Below are positions 42,317 to 51,384 of a stretch of DNA of 64,000 nucleotides, in pieces; position 1 is the stretch's first letter; every line of letters begins with the position of its first letter. The notes under the pieces are model-generated. The model ran no database searches, had not been told where the DNA came from, and worked only from the letters and a program-made list of their open reading frames with translations. Both the position numbers and the translations under genes were made by a program. Source of the DNA: Streptomyces deccanensis (GTDB lineage: Bacteria; Actinomycetota; Actinomycetes; Streptomycetales; Streptomycetaceae); contig NZ_CP092431.1 in the NCBI RefSeq assembly GCF_022385335.1, positions 1,116,001 through 1,180,000 on the forward strand. The letters run 5' to 3'.

Positions 42317-43462
42317 TCACGTGTCGAAGTCCACCGTCAACGCGTCCGTGACCGGATACGACTGGCAGGTCAGGACGTACCCCGCCGCGACCTCCGCCGG
42401 CTCCAGCGCGAAGTTGCGGCGCATCTCGGCCCGGCCGTCCGTGACCAGCGCGCGGCACGTGCCGCAGACGCCGCCCTTGCAGGCGAAGGGCAGGTCGGGG
42501 CGGGTGCGTTGGGCGCCGTCGAGGACGCTGCGCTCGCGGGACAGCGCGGCGGTCGTGGTGCGGCCGTCGAGGACGACCGTGACCTCGCTGACGGGCCCCT
42601 CCGCGGCGACCTCCTCGTGCCGCGCCTCCCGGACCGGTTCGTCGTCGGCGTAGAACAGCTCCTGGTGGACGCGGTCGGCGGGGACGCCGAGTCCGTCCAG
42701 GACACGCTGGGCGTCGCGGACCATGCCGTGCGGGCCGCACAGCCACCAGTGGTCCGCCGTCCCGACGTCGACCAGGGAGCCGATCAGTGCCGAGAGCCGC
42801 TCGGCGTCGAGGCGGCCGGAGAGCACCTCGGCCTCGCGGGGTTCGCGGGAGAGGACGTGGGCGAGGTGGAAGCGGGCCGGGTACAGGTCCTTCAGGTCGG
42901 CCAGTTCGTCGGCGAACATCACCGTGCCCGTGCGGCGGTTGCCGTAGAACAGGGTCACGGTGGAGCGGGGGTCGGCGGCGAGCACGGACTCGGCGATGGA
43001 GACCATGGGGGTGATGCCGGAGCCGGCCGCGATCAGCACATGGTGGCCGGGGGCGGTGAGGTCCGGGGTGAAGAAGCCGGTGGGCGCCATGACCTCCACG
43101 GTGTCGCCGGGCCGTACGTCGTTGACCAGCCACGACGAGAAGAGTCCGCCCGGTACGACCCGTACACCGATGCGCGGGGGCGTCCCGGCCGGGGAGCAGA
43201 TCGAGTACGACCGCCGCTCGTCGCGCCCGTCGATCTCGCGCCGCAAGGTCAGCGACTGCCCCGGCGAGAACGCGAACTCCTCCGCCAGCTCCGCCGGAAC
43301 CTCGAACCCGACGGCGACCGCGTCCTCACAGAGCGGGCGTACCTCGGCGACCCGCAGGACGTGGAATCCCGGCCGTCGCCGCGCCGTTGCGCGCCCCGCC
43401 CCGCCCCGGAGAGCGGCCGAGGCCGGAACCCCTCTCGTCGGGCTCTCGCTGAGGCCTTCCAT
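42317..43462 (-). CDS. paaE: Phenylacetyl-CoA 1,2-epoxidase reductase subunit PaaE
   Basis: A 381-residue flavin/2Fe-2S reductase that passes NADPH electrons to the PaaAC oxygenase. It has a flavin motif RRSYSI, NADP motifs GSGITPM and WWLCGPHGM, and a C-terminal 2Fe-2S domain CKGGVCGTC with a further cysteine in VLTCQSYP. The N-terminus has a 30-residue arginine/alanine-rich extension before FHVLRVAEVRPL. The ATG at 43462 shares its A with the TGA of paaD, so translation is coupled. It is the last gene of the paaABCDE operon. Confidence 0.92.
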   Translation of the reverse strand: MEGLSESPTRGVPASAALRGGAGRATARRRPGFHVLRVAEVRPLCEDAVAVGFEVPAELAEEFAFSPGQSLTLRREIDGRDERRSYSICSPAGTPPRIGVRVVPGGLFSSWLVNDVRPGDTVEVMAPTGFFTPDLTAPGHHVLIAAGSGITPMVSIAESVLAADPRSTVTLFYGNRRTGTVMFADELADLKDLYPARFHLAHVLSREPREAEVLSGRLDAERLSALIGSLVDVGTADHWWLCGPHGMVRDAQRVLDGLGVPADRVHQELFYADDEPVREARHEEVAAEGPVSEVTVVLDGRTTTAALSRERSVLDGAQRTRPDLPFACKGGVCGTCRALVTDGRAEMRRNFALEPAEVAAGYVLTCQSYPVTDALTVDFDT

Positions 43463-43971
43463 CAGATCTCCTTGACGTGCTCGAACGGCTCGCGGCAGGT
43501 GTGGCAGCGCCACAGGGACTTGCAGGACGTGGCGGCGAAGCGGGACGTCTCCTCCGTGTCGGCGGAGTCGCAGCGGGGGCAGGCGACGGACCGTCGGGTG
43601 GGCGCCAGCACGAGGGGGACAGGGCCCCGGGGGGCCGCGCCGGGCGGGGCGATGCCGTGCTCCGTCAGCTTGCGGCGGCCGGCGTCGGTGATCCAGTCGG
43701 TGGTCCACGGCGGGTTCAACACCGTGCGGATCTCGACGCGTTCGTAGCCGGCGGCGCGCAGCCGCGCCGCCACGTCGGCGCGCATCTCGGCCATGGCGGG
43801 GCAGCCGGAGTACGTCGGGGTCAGGCTCGCGACGACCGTGCCGTCGGCCGTCAGCCGCACCTCCCGCAGGACACCCAGGTCGGCCAGGGTCAGCATCGGC
43901 AACTCGGGGTCCGGCACCTGTTCGGCGATGTGCCGGGCGCGCCGCGCGGGGTCGGTCAGGGTGGTCACCAT
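43462..43971 (-). CDS. paaD: Phenylacetate pathway protein PaaD (MIP18/DUF59 family)
   Basis: A 169-residue protein required for maturation of the multicomponent epoxidase, probably in Fe-S assembly. The DUF59 core reads VPDPELPMLTLADLGVLREV and TPTYSGCPAMAEM (conserved cysteine). The C-terminus carries a zinc-ribbon-like CPRCDSAD ... CHTCREPF. ATG 43971 overlaps the end of paaC by seven bases. Confidence 0.92.
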   Translation of the reverse strand: MVTTLTDPARRARHIAEQVPDPELPMLTLADLGVLREVRLTADGTVVASLTPTYSGCPAMAEMRADVAARLRAAGYERVEIRTVLNPPWTTDWITDAGRRKLTEHGIAPPGAAPRGPVPLVLAPTRRSVACPRCDSADTEETSRFAATSCKSLWRCHTCREPFEHVKEI

Positions 43972-44792
43972 GTCGCCTCCGGGTGGGCGCGGGCCACGCT
44001 CTGCAACTCGGCGAGCAGCGGCGCCAGATGCTCCGTGTGGTCTCCGGCGCGGCCCGCGCCCGCCAGCGGCCGGTAGACCGGCATCGGCAGGCCGGCCGCC
44101 TCGGTGACCTGGCGGAGCACGGCGGCGACCTCGTCCCGTACGTCGCAGGCGGTGAACAACTCACCGAAGTACGGGGCCACTTGCTCCATCGCCTTGCGGA
44201 TCCGCCGGTGCGACTCCCCTGTGCCGTCGCCCAGCCGGACGGCCCATTCGGCGGCGTACTGCCGGTGGTACGTCAGTTCTTTGACGCCCTTCGCCGCGAT
44301 CGCCGCGAGGACCGGGTCCGGGTGGGTGACCAGCCGCTCGAAGTGCGCGAGGCGCCAGCTGGACAGGACGAGCAGCCGGACGATGGAGAACGCGAAGTCT
44401 CCGCACGGGAGTTCGGCGAGGCGTACGTTGCGGAAGTCGGCGGCGTCCCGGAAGTAGGCGTACGCGTCCTCGTCGCCCCCGGTGCCGTCGACCTGCCCGG
44501 CGCGGGAGTACAGCAGACGGGCCTGGCCGAGGAGGTCGAGGCCGATGTTGGCGAGGGCGACCTCCTCCTCCAGCTCGGGCGCGCGGGTGGTCCACTCGGC
44601 GAGCCGCTGGGCGCTGACCAGGGCGTCGTCGGCCAACGCCACGCAGTCAGCGGCCAGTTCGGCGGCGTCCACGCCCTCGGGCACCGTGGTGTCGACGCCG
44701 TGCAGGGGGTCCTCGAAGCCGGTGCCGTACGCCCAGCGGGCGTCGTCCTCGTGTCCCTCGGCGAGGGTCAGGTAGACGTGGTCGTCACTCAT
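43965..44792 (-). CDS. paaC: Phenylacetyl-CoA epoxidase structural subunit PaaC
   Basis: A 275-residue ferritin-like helical protein that pairs with PaaA but does not carry the active diiron site. The landmarks EEEVALANIGLDLLGQARLL, DFAFSIVRLLVLSSW and KELTYHRQYAAEW are typical. It starts with ATG 44792 behind GAGGAG, 10 bases after paaB. Confidence 0.92.
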   Translation of the reverse strand: MSDDHVYLTLAEGHEDDARWAYGTGFEDPLHGVDTTVPEGVDAAELAADCVALADDALVSAQRLAEWTTRAPELEEEVALANIGLDLLGQARLLYSRAGQVDGTGGDEDAYAYFRDAADFRNVRLAELPCGDFAFSIVRLLVLSSWRLAHFERLVTHPDPVLAAIAAKGVKELTYHRQYAAEWAVRLGDGTGESHRRIRKAMEQVAPYFGELFTACDVRDEVAAVLRQVTEAAGLPMPVYRPLAGAGRAGDHTEHLAPLLAELQSVARAHPEATW

Positions 44793-44802
44793 ACCCTGCT
44801 CC

Positions 44803-45099
44803 TCAGATGTGCGGGACGTCGTCGGGGATGTCGTAGAACGTGGGGTGGCGGTACACCTTGTCGGCGCTGGGCTCGAAGAAGGGGTCCTTCTCGTCGCGGG
44901 TGGAGGCGGCGATGTGCTCGGAGCGCACGACCCAGAGGGAGACGCCCTCGTTGCGGCGGGTGTAGAGGTCGCGGGCGTGGGTGAGGGCCATCTGGTCGTC
45001 GGCGGCGTGCAGTGAGCCCACGTGGACGTGGTTCAGGCCGCGCTTGCCGCGGACGAAGACCTCGTACAGCGGCCAGTCGCCCTTGTTCGTGCCGGTCAT
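44803..45099 (-). CDS. paaB: Phenylacetyl-CoA epoxidase subunit PaaB
   Basis: A 98-residue small subunit thought to bridge PaaAC heterodimers. [39 protein letters not shown] and [16 protein letters not shown] are characteristic. I start at the ATG at 45099, which overlaps the paaA TGA as ATGA. The frame open to 45219 is a run-through of paaA. Confidence 0.93.
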   Translation of the reverse strand: MTGTNKGDWPLYEVFVRGKRGLNHVHVGSLHAADDQMALTHARDLYTRRNEGVSLWVVRSEHIAASTRDEKDPFFEPSADKVYRHPTFYDIPDDVPHI

Positions 45100-46100
45100 G
45101 CCGCCGTCCCCTTCCGGGCTCGTTCGTCGCGCTTCGCCGCGTGGGCGGTGGCCGCCTCGCGCACCCAGGCGCCCTCCTCGTGGGCGGTGCGCCGCCGTGC
45201 CATCCGCTGGTCGTTGCACGGTCCGTCGCCGGAGATCACGCGCTTCAGCTCGTCCCAGTCGGGGGTGCCGAAGTCATGACGGCCGCGCTCCTCGTTCCAC
45301 CGCAGTTCCGGGTCGGGGAGAGTGACGCCGAGCTTCTCGGCCTGCGGGACGGTCATGTCGACGAAGCGCTGCCGCAGTTCGTCGTTGCTGTGGCGCTTGA
45401 TCTTCCAGGCCATCGACTGCGCGGAGTTGGGCGAGGCGTCGTCGGGCGGGCCGAACATCATCAGCGAGGGCCACCACCAGCGGTTCACCGCGTCCTGGAC
45501 CATCTCGCGCTGTGCGTCGGTGCCGCGCATCATCGTCAGCAGCAGTTCGTAGCCCTGCCGTTGGTGGAAGGACTCCTCCTTGCAGATCCGCACCATCGCG
45601 CGCGCGTACGGCCCGTACGAACTCCGGCACAGGGGGACCTGGTTGCAGATCGCCGCGCCGTCGACGAACCAGCCGATGACACCGACGTCGGCGAAGCTCG
45701 CCGTCGGGTAGTTGAAGATCGACGAGTACTTCTGGCGGCCCTCGATGAGGCGTCGGGTCAGGTCCGCGCGGTCGGCGCCGAGGGTCTCGGCGGCCGAGTA
45801 CAGGTAGAGCCCGTGGCCCGCCTCGTCCTGGACCTTGGCGAAGAGGATCGCCTTGCGGCGCAGCGACGGGGCACGCGTGATCCACTCGCCCTCCGGCTGC
45901 ATGCCGATGATCTCCGAGTGCGCGTGCTGCGCGATCTGCCGGACGAGCGTCCTGCGGTAACCGTCGGGCATCCAGTCGCGGGGCTCGATCCGCTGGTCCC
46001 GGGCGATCGTCGCGTCGAAGTGCTGCCGGAGGGCGTCCTCGGCGTCCGGCGTCCCCTCGGTGCCCCGGGACGGCTCCCCGGCGGAGTCTGTCGTCGTCAT
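45096..46100 (-). CDS. paaA: Phenylacetyl-CoA 1,2-epoxidase catalytic subunit PaaA
   Basis: A 334-residue diiron monooxygenase that epoxidises phenylacetyl-CoA, the ring-activating step of aerobic phenylacetate breakdown. Diiron ligand regions are visible as [15 protein letters not shown] and [16 protein letters not shown], with [16 protein letters not shown] earlier. ATG 46100 has GGAAG upstream. The frame open to 46175 would translate the operator. It diverges from paaK, with paired inverted repeats between them. Confidence 0.94.
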   Translation of the reverse strand: MTTTDSAGEPSRGTEGTPDAEDALRQHFDATIARDQRIEPRDWMPDGYRRTLVRQIAQHAHSEIIGMQPEGEWITRAPSLRRKAILFAKVQDEAGHGLYLYSAAETLGADRADLTRRLIEGRQKYSSIFNYPTASFADVGVIGWFVDGAAICNQVPLCRSSYGPYARAMVRICKEESFHQRQGYELLLTMMRGTDAQREMVQDAVNRWWWPSLMMFGPPDDASPNSAQSMAWKIKRHSNDELRQRFVDMTVPQAEKLGVTLPDPELRWNEERGRHDFGTPDWDELKRVISGDGPCNDQRMARRRTAHEEGAWVREAATAHAAKRDERARKGTAA

Positions 46101-46116
46101 CGATACCAGCTTCCCA

Positions 46117-46266
46117 ACCGACCATTCGTTCGGTACCAGTGTGACGCGATTCGAGCGGCCGGGCAAGACCCGCACACCCCTTCACACCCCCCGGCGACTC
46201 CTTGACAGGCGTGGCCACGGCTGGGTTACATGACCGTGACGCACAGCAACCGAATGGTCGGTCGGT
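46117..46266. promoter_or_regulatory. Paired inverted repeats between paaA and paaK
   Basis: ACCGA-N8-TCGGT occurs at 46117-46134 (next to the paaA start) and at 46249-46266 (31 bases before paaK). Each copy contains an ACCATTCG or CGAATGGT segment, so the sites are related in inverted orientation. They are likely operators for a PaaR-type TetR repressor that responds to phenylacetyl-CoA. No such regulator gene is in this window. Confidence 0.6.
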
Positions 46267-46296
46267 TCACCGGGCGGTGAGCACGAAGGAGTCGCG

Positions 46297-47616
46297 ATGA
46301 GCACCCTGGGCGAGCCCCTCCCCCGCGACCTCCTGGACGCCGGCGAACGCCTCACCCCGAAAGACCTGCGCGGCCTCCAACTGCGCCGGTTGCGGGCCAC
46401 GTTGCGGCACGCCTACGACAACGTGGAGCTGTACCGGAAGAAGTTCGACGCGGCCGGAGTCGGCCCCGACGACTGCCGCTCGCTCGACGACCTCGCCCGG
46501 TTCCCCTTCACCACAAAGGCCGATCTGCGCGACACCTACCCCTTCGGCATGTTCGCCGTGCCCATGGCCGACGTGCGACGCGTCCACGCCTCCAGCGGCA
46601 CCACCGGGCGGCCCACGGTGGTCGGCTACACGGAGAACGACCTGTCGATGTGGGCGGACGTGGTCGCCCGCTCGATCCGGGCCGCCGGCGGCCGTCCGGG
46701 TCACAAGGTCCACATCTCCTACGGGTACGGCCTGTTCACCGGCGGCCTCGGCGCGCACTACGGGGCCGAGCGCGCCGGGTGCGTCGTGATCCCGGCCTCC
46801 GGCGGCATGACCGCCCGCCAGGTGCGGCTCATCCAGGACTTCCGTCCCGAGATCATCATGGTGACGCCGTCCTACATGCTCACGCTCCTCGACGAGTTCG
46901 AGAAGCAGGGCGTCGACCCGCGCACCACTTCCCTGGAGGTCGGCATCTTCGGGGCGGAGCCGTGGACGGAGGAGATGCGCCGGGAGATCGAGGAACGGGC
47001 GGGTCTGCACGCGGTCGACATATACGGCCTGTCGGAGGTGATCGGCCCGGGTGTCGCCCAGGAGTGCGTCGAGACCAAGGACGGTCTGCACATCTGGGAG
47101 GACCACTTCTACCCGGAGGTCGTCGATCCGCTCACGGACGCCGTCCTGCCCGAGGGCGAGGAGGGCGAGATCGTCTTCACCTCCCTCACCAAGGAGGCCC
47201 TGCCGATCATCCGCTACCGCACCCGCGATCTGACCCGTCTGCTCCCCGGCACGGCCCGCCCCGCCTTCCGCCGGATGCGCAAGGTCACCGGCCGCTGCGA
47301 CGACATGATCATCCTGCGCGGGGTGAACGTCTTCCCCAGTCAGATCGAGGAGATCGTGCTGCGCACCCCCGCCGTGGCCCCGCACTTCCAGATCCAGCTG
47401 ACCCGCCGGGGCCGCCTGGACCACATGACGGTCCGGGTGGAGGCCCGCCCCGAGGCGAGCCCCGAGCAGCGGGACGCGGCGGCCTCGACGATCACCCAGG
47501 CGGTCAAGGACGGCATCGGCATCACCGTCGAGACCACGATCGTCGCCCCGGAGACCCTGGAACGCTCGGTCGGCAAACTCAAGCGGGTGCGTGACCTCCG
47601 CGACGCCGCGATCTGA
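46297..47616 (+). CDS. paaK: Phenylacetate-CoA ligase
   Basis: A 439-residue adenylate-forming ligase that makes phenylacetyl-CoA from phenylacetate, ATP and CoA. The phosphate-binding loop is ASSGTTGRPTVVGYT. YGLSEVIGPGVAQEC and the hinge region RYRTRDLTRLL, MRKVTGRCDDMIILRGVNVF follow. It has the compact length of PaaK enzymes. ATG 46297 follows GAAGGAG. It diverges from the paaABCDE operon, from which it is separated by the shared operators. Confidence 0.95.
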   Translation: MSTLGEPLPRDLLDAGERLTPKDLRGLQLRRLRATLRHAYDNVELYRKKFDAAGVGPDDCRSLDDLARFPFTTKADLRDTYPFGMFAVPMADVRRVHASSGTTGRPTVVGYTENDLSMWADVVARSIRAAGGRPGHKVHISYGYGLFTGGLGAHYGAERAGCVVIPASGGMTARQVRLIQDFRPEIIMVTPSYMLTLLDEFEKQGVDPRTTSLEVGIFGAEPWTEEMRREIEERAGLHAVDIYGLSEVIGPGVAQECVETKDGLHIWEDHFYPEVVDPLTDAVLPEGEEGEIVFTSLTKEALPIIRYRTRDLTRLLPGTARPAFRRMRKVTGRCDDMIILRGVNVFPSQIEEIVLRTPAVAPHFQIQLTRRGRLDHMTVRVEARPEASPEQRDAAASTITQAVKDGIGITVETTIVAPETLERSVGKLKRVRDLRDAAI

Positions 47617-47619
47617 CAC

Positions 47620-47945
47620 CCCCGCCCCGTCGGGGGCGCGGGGAACCGCGCGATCCCAGTTCGGCTCGCAGCCCACGGCGACCCGAGCGCGACGACCGCG
47701 CCCGCGTCCCGCGGATCCCGCAGCCGCCAGGCCCGCTCCTCCCCCAGCCGCACCGCCCCTTCGTCGGAGCGCAGTGGCCGTCATACAGGCGCAGGAAGGC
47801 GGGCGCGCCGTCCAGGACGTCCTCGACGAGGGGCGCGGTCGACGGTCCGGCCGCCGAAGAGGTCGTGGTCGAGGCCGTGGCCGATGACCCAGCCGTCGAT
47901 CCGTTCACCGGTGGCGAGCGCGCGGCGTCGGCTGGAGTCACACGC
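47620..47945 (-). pseudogene. Frameshifted gene remnant
   Basis: Three coding-like stretches in successive minus-strand frames join into one plausible peptide. They are ALATGERIDGWVIGHG with LDHDLFGGRTVDR (about 47925-47845), then PLVEDVLDGAPAFLRLYDGH (about 47847-47785), then VRLGEERAWRLRDPRDAGAV with VALGSPWAASRTGI (about 47755-47655). Each shows strong G/C bias at its own third positions, and the bias switches frame at the joints, so at least two indels are implied. I do not recognise the family. A copy of the Streptomyces intergenic repeat marks its end. The rest of the 413-base gap to 48029 shows nothing else. Confidence 0.4.
47632..47653. repeat. Single arm of the intergenic repeat family
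   Basis: GGGGGCGCGGGGAACCGCGC plus GA lies 16 bases after the paaK stop. It matches the arm of the palindromic element at 42247-42270 except for a changed base or two and has no obvious partner arm. Confidence 0.7.
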
Positions 47946-48029
47946 ACAGGTTCGGCGGGACGCGCGCGGGGCCCCGGCGTACGGAAAACTCCCGTGCGTC
48001 GATTCGTACACCTCTGCGATCATCCGGGA

Positions 48030-50201
48030 ATGGCGCAGAGTCTCGAATCGCTGGTCCTCCGGCACACGCATCGTCTGCCCGTCCCGAAGGGTTCCCCCGG
48101 TGACGGCGCCGCCGCCGCGCGGCAGTTCGACGCCGCGCTGATGGAGGTGGGCTTCAAGCTGTCGGCGGAGCTGCTGGAGCGGCTGTCCGGGCTGTCCCGG
48201 GCCGCCGTCCTGCACACCGCCCGGCGGACCCTGCGCACGGTGGCCGAGATGGTCGGCGACCACGTCCGGCACAACTCCTACTTCATCGACTTCCCCGCGC
48301 ACGTCCCGAGCACCGAGGAGTTCTGGACGCGGTGCGTGGCGCGGGCCCTCGGCGACGAGAAGGCGCGCGAGGGCGTGCTGACCCAGCTGGCCAACGGAGT
48401 GCTGGACCTGCTCAGCCTCCCCACGTACGGCCGGTACCAGCACACCTACGAGGAGATGCTCGCGGCACAGGACGAGCTGATCGCCTCGGCGGGCGACCGG
48501 ATCACCGTGCTGCACCTCGGCCGGGACCTGGACGACGAACTGACCGCCCTGTACCTGGCCCTGGCGGGCAGCACGACCCCGCTGGGCGAGGAGCACCTGG
48601 CGGACCTCAAGGTGCTCGCCGAGCGGTGCGCGCTCGGCCCCCGGCCGGAGCGGATCCCGGTGCGGGAGAACCGGGCGGTCGTCAACGAGGCCCGGCTCGG
48701 CGTGGGCGCGGATCTCCTTCTGGACACCGTCACCGATGTGCTGCGGCTGGCCGCGGCGCTGTCGGGCGGCGACGTGACGCTCCAGGAGCCGACCCGGTTC
48801 CGGTCCCTGTCGCGTCCGGTGCGCCGGGCGCTGCTCGCGGGCCTCGACGCCGTGGTCGCGGCGAACCCGGCGAAGCTGGCCGATGTGCACGCGCACCGGG
48901 AGCCGTTCAAGCGGCTCGGCGAGCGCCTCCACCCGCACGAGTACCCGCGCTGGCCCCACGCCGCCGACGTGTTCGCGGTCGCGCGGGGCGAGAAGGAGGC
49001 GCGGTCCTTCGACAGCCGGGTGGAGAAGCTGCTCGACGAGTTCGACGTCGCCGGCGCGGCGCGGCTGCTGAAGTCCGCTCCCGGCAAGCTGTTCCGCGCC
49101 CTGGACCTCCTGCTGCGCATCGCCGCCGACCAGGAGGAGCGGGACGCGGTCCTGGCCGCCGCGGTGGAGGTCGCCCCCGAGGTCTCCGGCCGGGTCGTGC
49201 TGGCGGTCCGCGAGCACCTCCACAACCGGGAGCGGGAGACCGACGCGCCCCGGGTCTTCGTCAACCGCCGGGGCCGCGCCTGGGTCGCCCCCGACGACCG
49301 GCCGCCCGTTCCCGCCGCCGACCGTCGTCGTCTGATCGCCGCCCTCGACGCCGAGCTGCGGGGCCGGCTTCCGGTGCCGGGGCGGCTGCTGGTCGACCCG
49401 GACGTCCTGGACGTGGCGCTGCCGCTCAGCGGCCGGGCGACGGCGGCCGGGCTCGGTGTGCTGCCGCGCGGTTCGGTCTCGGAGGTCGACGGCGGACGGC
49501 TGCGCTTCTTCGTGTACTGGAAGGAGACCGAGCACCGCACGGACTACGACCTGTCGGCGCTGCTCCTGCACAGCGACTACAGCACCGACTCCTGGCTCTC
49601 CTACACGTCCCTCACGGCCGTCGGGGGCCGGCACTCGGGCGATGTCACCGAGGCGCCCGACGGGGCCTCGGAGTTCATCGATCTGACCCTGGACCGGGTG
49701 CGCAGCACGTTCATCGTGCCGCAGGTCAACATCTACGCGGGCGAGGGCTTCGAGGAGGTCGAGGAGTCGTTCTTCGGGTTCATGGTGCGCGACGGCGAGC
49801 AGAAGGGCCGCCCGTTCGAGCCGCGTACGGTGCGGATGAAGTCGGAGCTGCGCGGGGTGGGCCGGGTGGCGCTGCCGCTGGCGTTCCGGCGCGGCGAGGA
49901 CGGCCGGTGGCGTGCGAAGTGGCTGCATCTGTATCTGAAGGGCGTCTCGTCGGCCAACCGGGTCGAGGAGAACCAGGCTTCGGTGTCCAGGCTGGTGCGT
50001 GCCGTGATGGAGCGCGAGCAGCTGACGGTGGGGTACCTGATCGATCTGATGAGCCGTGAGACCACGGTCATGGACCTGTGGGACGGCACGTCGGTGCCGG
50101 ACGGGCCCGTGACGTACATCGGTCTCGAACGGCCCGAGGAGCTGCACCCGGACTCCCGGGTCATCACCCTCGAAAATCTGCGCGACCTGATCCCGGGCTG
50201 A
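48030..50201 (+). CDS. Large TerD-domain protein
   Basis: A 723-residue cytoplasmic protein. About 480 N-terminal residues are largely helical and unassigned (SLESLVLRHTHRLPVPKGS opens it). The C-terminal third has the TerD fold: RTDYDLSALLLHSDYSTDSW, GGRHSGDVTEAPDGASEFID, FIVPQVNIYAGEGFEEVEES. TerD domains bind calcium and occur in tellurite-resistance and stress systems. The length is far beyond ordinary 190-residue TerD proteins. I start at ATG 48030, because upstream codons in the same frame lie over the remnant. There is no clear ribosome binding site, so it may be leaderless. Confidence 0.75.
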   Translation: MAQSLESLVLRHTHRLPVPKGSPGDGAAAARQFDAALMEVGFKLSAELLERLSGLSRAAVLHTARRTLRTVAEMVGDHVRHNSYFIDFPAHVPSTEEFWTRCVARALGDEKAREGVLTQLANGVLDLLSLPTYGRYQHTYEEMLAAQDELIASAGDRITVLHLGRDLDDELTALYLALAGSTTPLGEEHLADLKVLAERCALGPRPERIPVRENRAVVNEARLGVGADLLLDTVTDVLRLAAALSGGDVTLQEPTRFRSLSRPVRRALLAGLDAVVAANPAKLADVHAHREPFKRLGERLHPHEYPRWPHAADVFAVARGEKEARSFDSRVEKLLDEFDVAGAARLLKSAPGKLFRALDLLLRIAADQEERDAVLAAAVEVAPEVSGRVVLAVREHLHNRERETDAPRVFVNRRGRAWVAPDDRPPVPAADRRRLIAALDAELRGRLPVPGRLLVDPDVLDVALPLSGRATAAGLGVLPRGSVSEVDGGRLRFFVYWKETEHRTDYDLSALLLHSDYSTDSWLSYTSLTAVGGRHSGDVTEAPDGASEFIDLTLDRVRSTFIVPQVNIYAGEGFEEVEESFFGFMVRDGEQKGRPFEPRTVRMKSELRGVGRVALPLAFRRGEDGRWRAKWLHLYLKGVSSANRVEENQASVSRLVRAVMEREQLTVGYLIDLMSRETTVMDLWDGTSVPDGPVTYIGLERPEELHPDSRVITLENLRDLIPG

Positions 50202-50300
50202 GTGCTAGCGTGATGCGCGGCGAGGCCATGGAGGGGCTTCCTTCTCATTCACTCCACATGAAACCGAGTTCCTTCGCTCTCCTCGCCGCCGACATCGCTC

Positions 50301-50337
50301 CGGGCGGCGCCCGCGCTCATCGCGCGAGCGCCGCCCG
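50301..50337. terminator. Terminator overlapping the fructosamine kinase 3' end
   Basis: CGGGCGGCGC (50301-50310) pairs with GCGCCGCCCG (50328-50337), with a smaller CGCG/CGCG pairing in the loop. The fructosamine-kinase stop codon lies in the loop. It separates that gene from the convergent TerD-domain gene. Confidence 0.6.
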
Positions 50338-51180
50338 AGCCGTTCGCAGGGCCTGCTCCGCGTAGCCCCGCCCGAACAGCACGGTGTGCACCAGCAGCGG
50401 GAAGAGCTGGTGGAGGCCGACGCGGTCCTGCCAGCCGTCGGCGAGGGGCGCCGCCTCCTGGTAGCCCTCCAGGACGTGGCCCAGGTGGGGGCAGCCGAAG
50501 AGGGCCAGCATCGCCAGGTCGGTCTCGCGGTGGCCGCCGTGCGCGGCCGGGTCGATGAGCCGGGCGCGGCCGTCCGCGCCCCACAGCACATTGCCGTTCC
50601 AGAGGTCGCCGTGCAGCCGGGCGGGCGGCTCGGCGGGACCGGCCAGCTCCGGCAGCCGTGCGCAGATCTCCTCGATCGAGGCGGACTCGGCGGGGCGGAT
50701 CGTGCCGCCGTCGACCGCGCGGCGCAGATACGGGAGCACGCGGTGCTCGGCGTACCAGGCGGGCCAGTCGCCGCCGGGGACGTTCCGCATCGGGGCGCGT
50801 CCGATGTACGCCTCCGTGGGGCCGCCGGGCGGCGGGGCGCCGAAGGCGGGCGCTCCGGCGCCGTGCAGGGCGGCCAGCTCGGCGCCGAGGCGGGCCGCCG
50901 CCCCGGCACTCGGTGCCCCTTGGTCCACCAGGTCGATCACCAGGCGGTTTCCGTCGTGGCCGTGGACCGCCGGAACGCGGACCGTGTCCGCCTCGGCGAG
51001 CCAGCGCAGTCCGGCCGCCTCGGCTCGGGCCGCGCCGGGACCGTCGCCCAGCTTGACGAGCACCTTCCGGCCGTCGTCGAGGGTGACCTCGGTCAACGTG
51101 CCGGACAGCCGGCGTTCACCGGTCGTCCGGCGTCCGGTGAGCCGGGCCGCCAGGGCACTCGGTGCCGTGCGCTCGCCCAC
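50317..51180 (-). CDS. Fructosamine kinase family protein
   Basis: A 287-residue aminoglycoside-phosphotransferase-like kinase of the FN3K family, which phosphorylates ketosamines on glycated amines. The catalytic motif is LHGDLWNGNVLWG, followed by the metal motif RLIDPAAHGGHRETDLAM. An early VLVKLGDGPGAARAEAAGL supplies the ATP-anchoring lysine. I prefer the GTG at 51180, eight bases after GGGAGG, over the ATG at 51204, which abuts its purine tract. Confidence 0.83.
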   Translation of the reverse strand: MGERTAPSALAARLTGRRTTGERRLSGTLTEVTLDDGRKVLVKLGDGPGAARAEAAGLRWLAEADTVRVPAVHGHDGNRLVIDLVDQGAPSAGAAARLGAELAALHGAGAPAFGAPPPGGPTEAYIGRAPMRNVPGGDWPAWYAEHRVLPYLRRAVDGGTIRPAESASIEEICARLPELAGPAEPPARLHGDLWNGNVLWGADGRARLIDPAAHGGHRETDLAMLALFGCPHLGHVLEGYQEAAPLADGWQDRVGLHQLFPLLVHTVLFGRGYAEQALRTARAALAR

Positions 51181-51272
51181 GTCGACCACCTCCCGTTTTC
51201 CCATCTCCTCAGGCGCTCCACAGGATCCCGCAGAGGCGGGGTGTGGCACCGGTGAAATCTCCTACCCATGTC

Positions 51273-51336
51273 TTGACATGCAAACGGAACGCTCCGTAGC
51301 TTGGCCGATCATTTAGATTCGTGAAGCACGTTCACG
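51273..51336 (+). promoter_or_regulatory. Promoter and operator of the glucarate operon
   Basis: TTGACA (51273-51278) and TAGCTT (51297-51302) are 18 bases apart. Just after the expected start point lies the inverted repeat CGTGAA-GCACG-TTCACG (51320-51336). ACGGA/TCCGT within the spacer is a second small inverted repeat. The site looks like a GntR- or LacI-type repressor target, but no regulator gene is adjacent. Confidence 0.5.
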
Positions 51337-51384
51337 GATATGAACAGCCGGGCGGACGGCCCGGAGGAACAACGGAGTGTGCCC

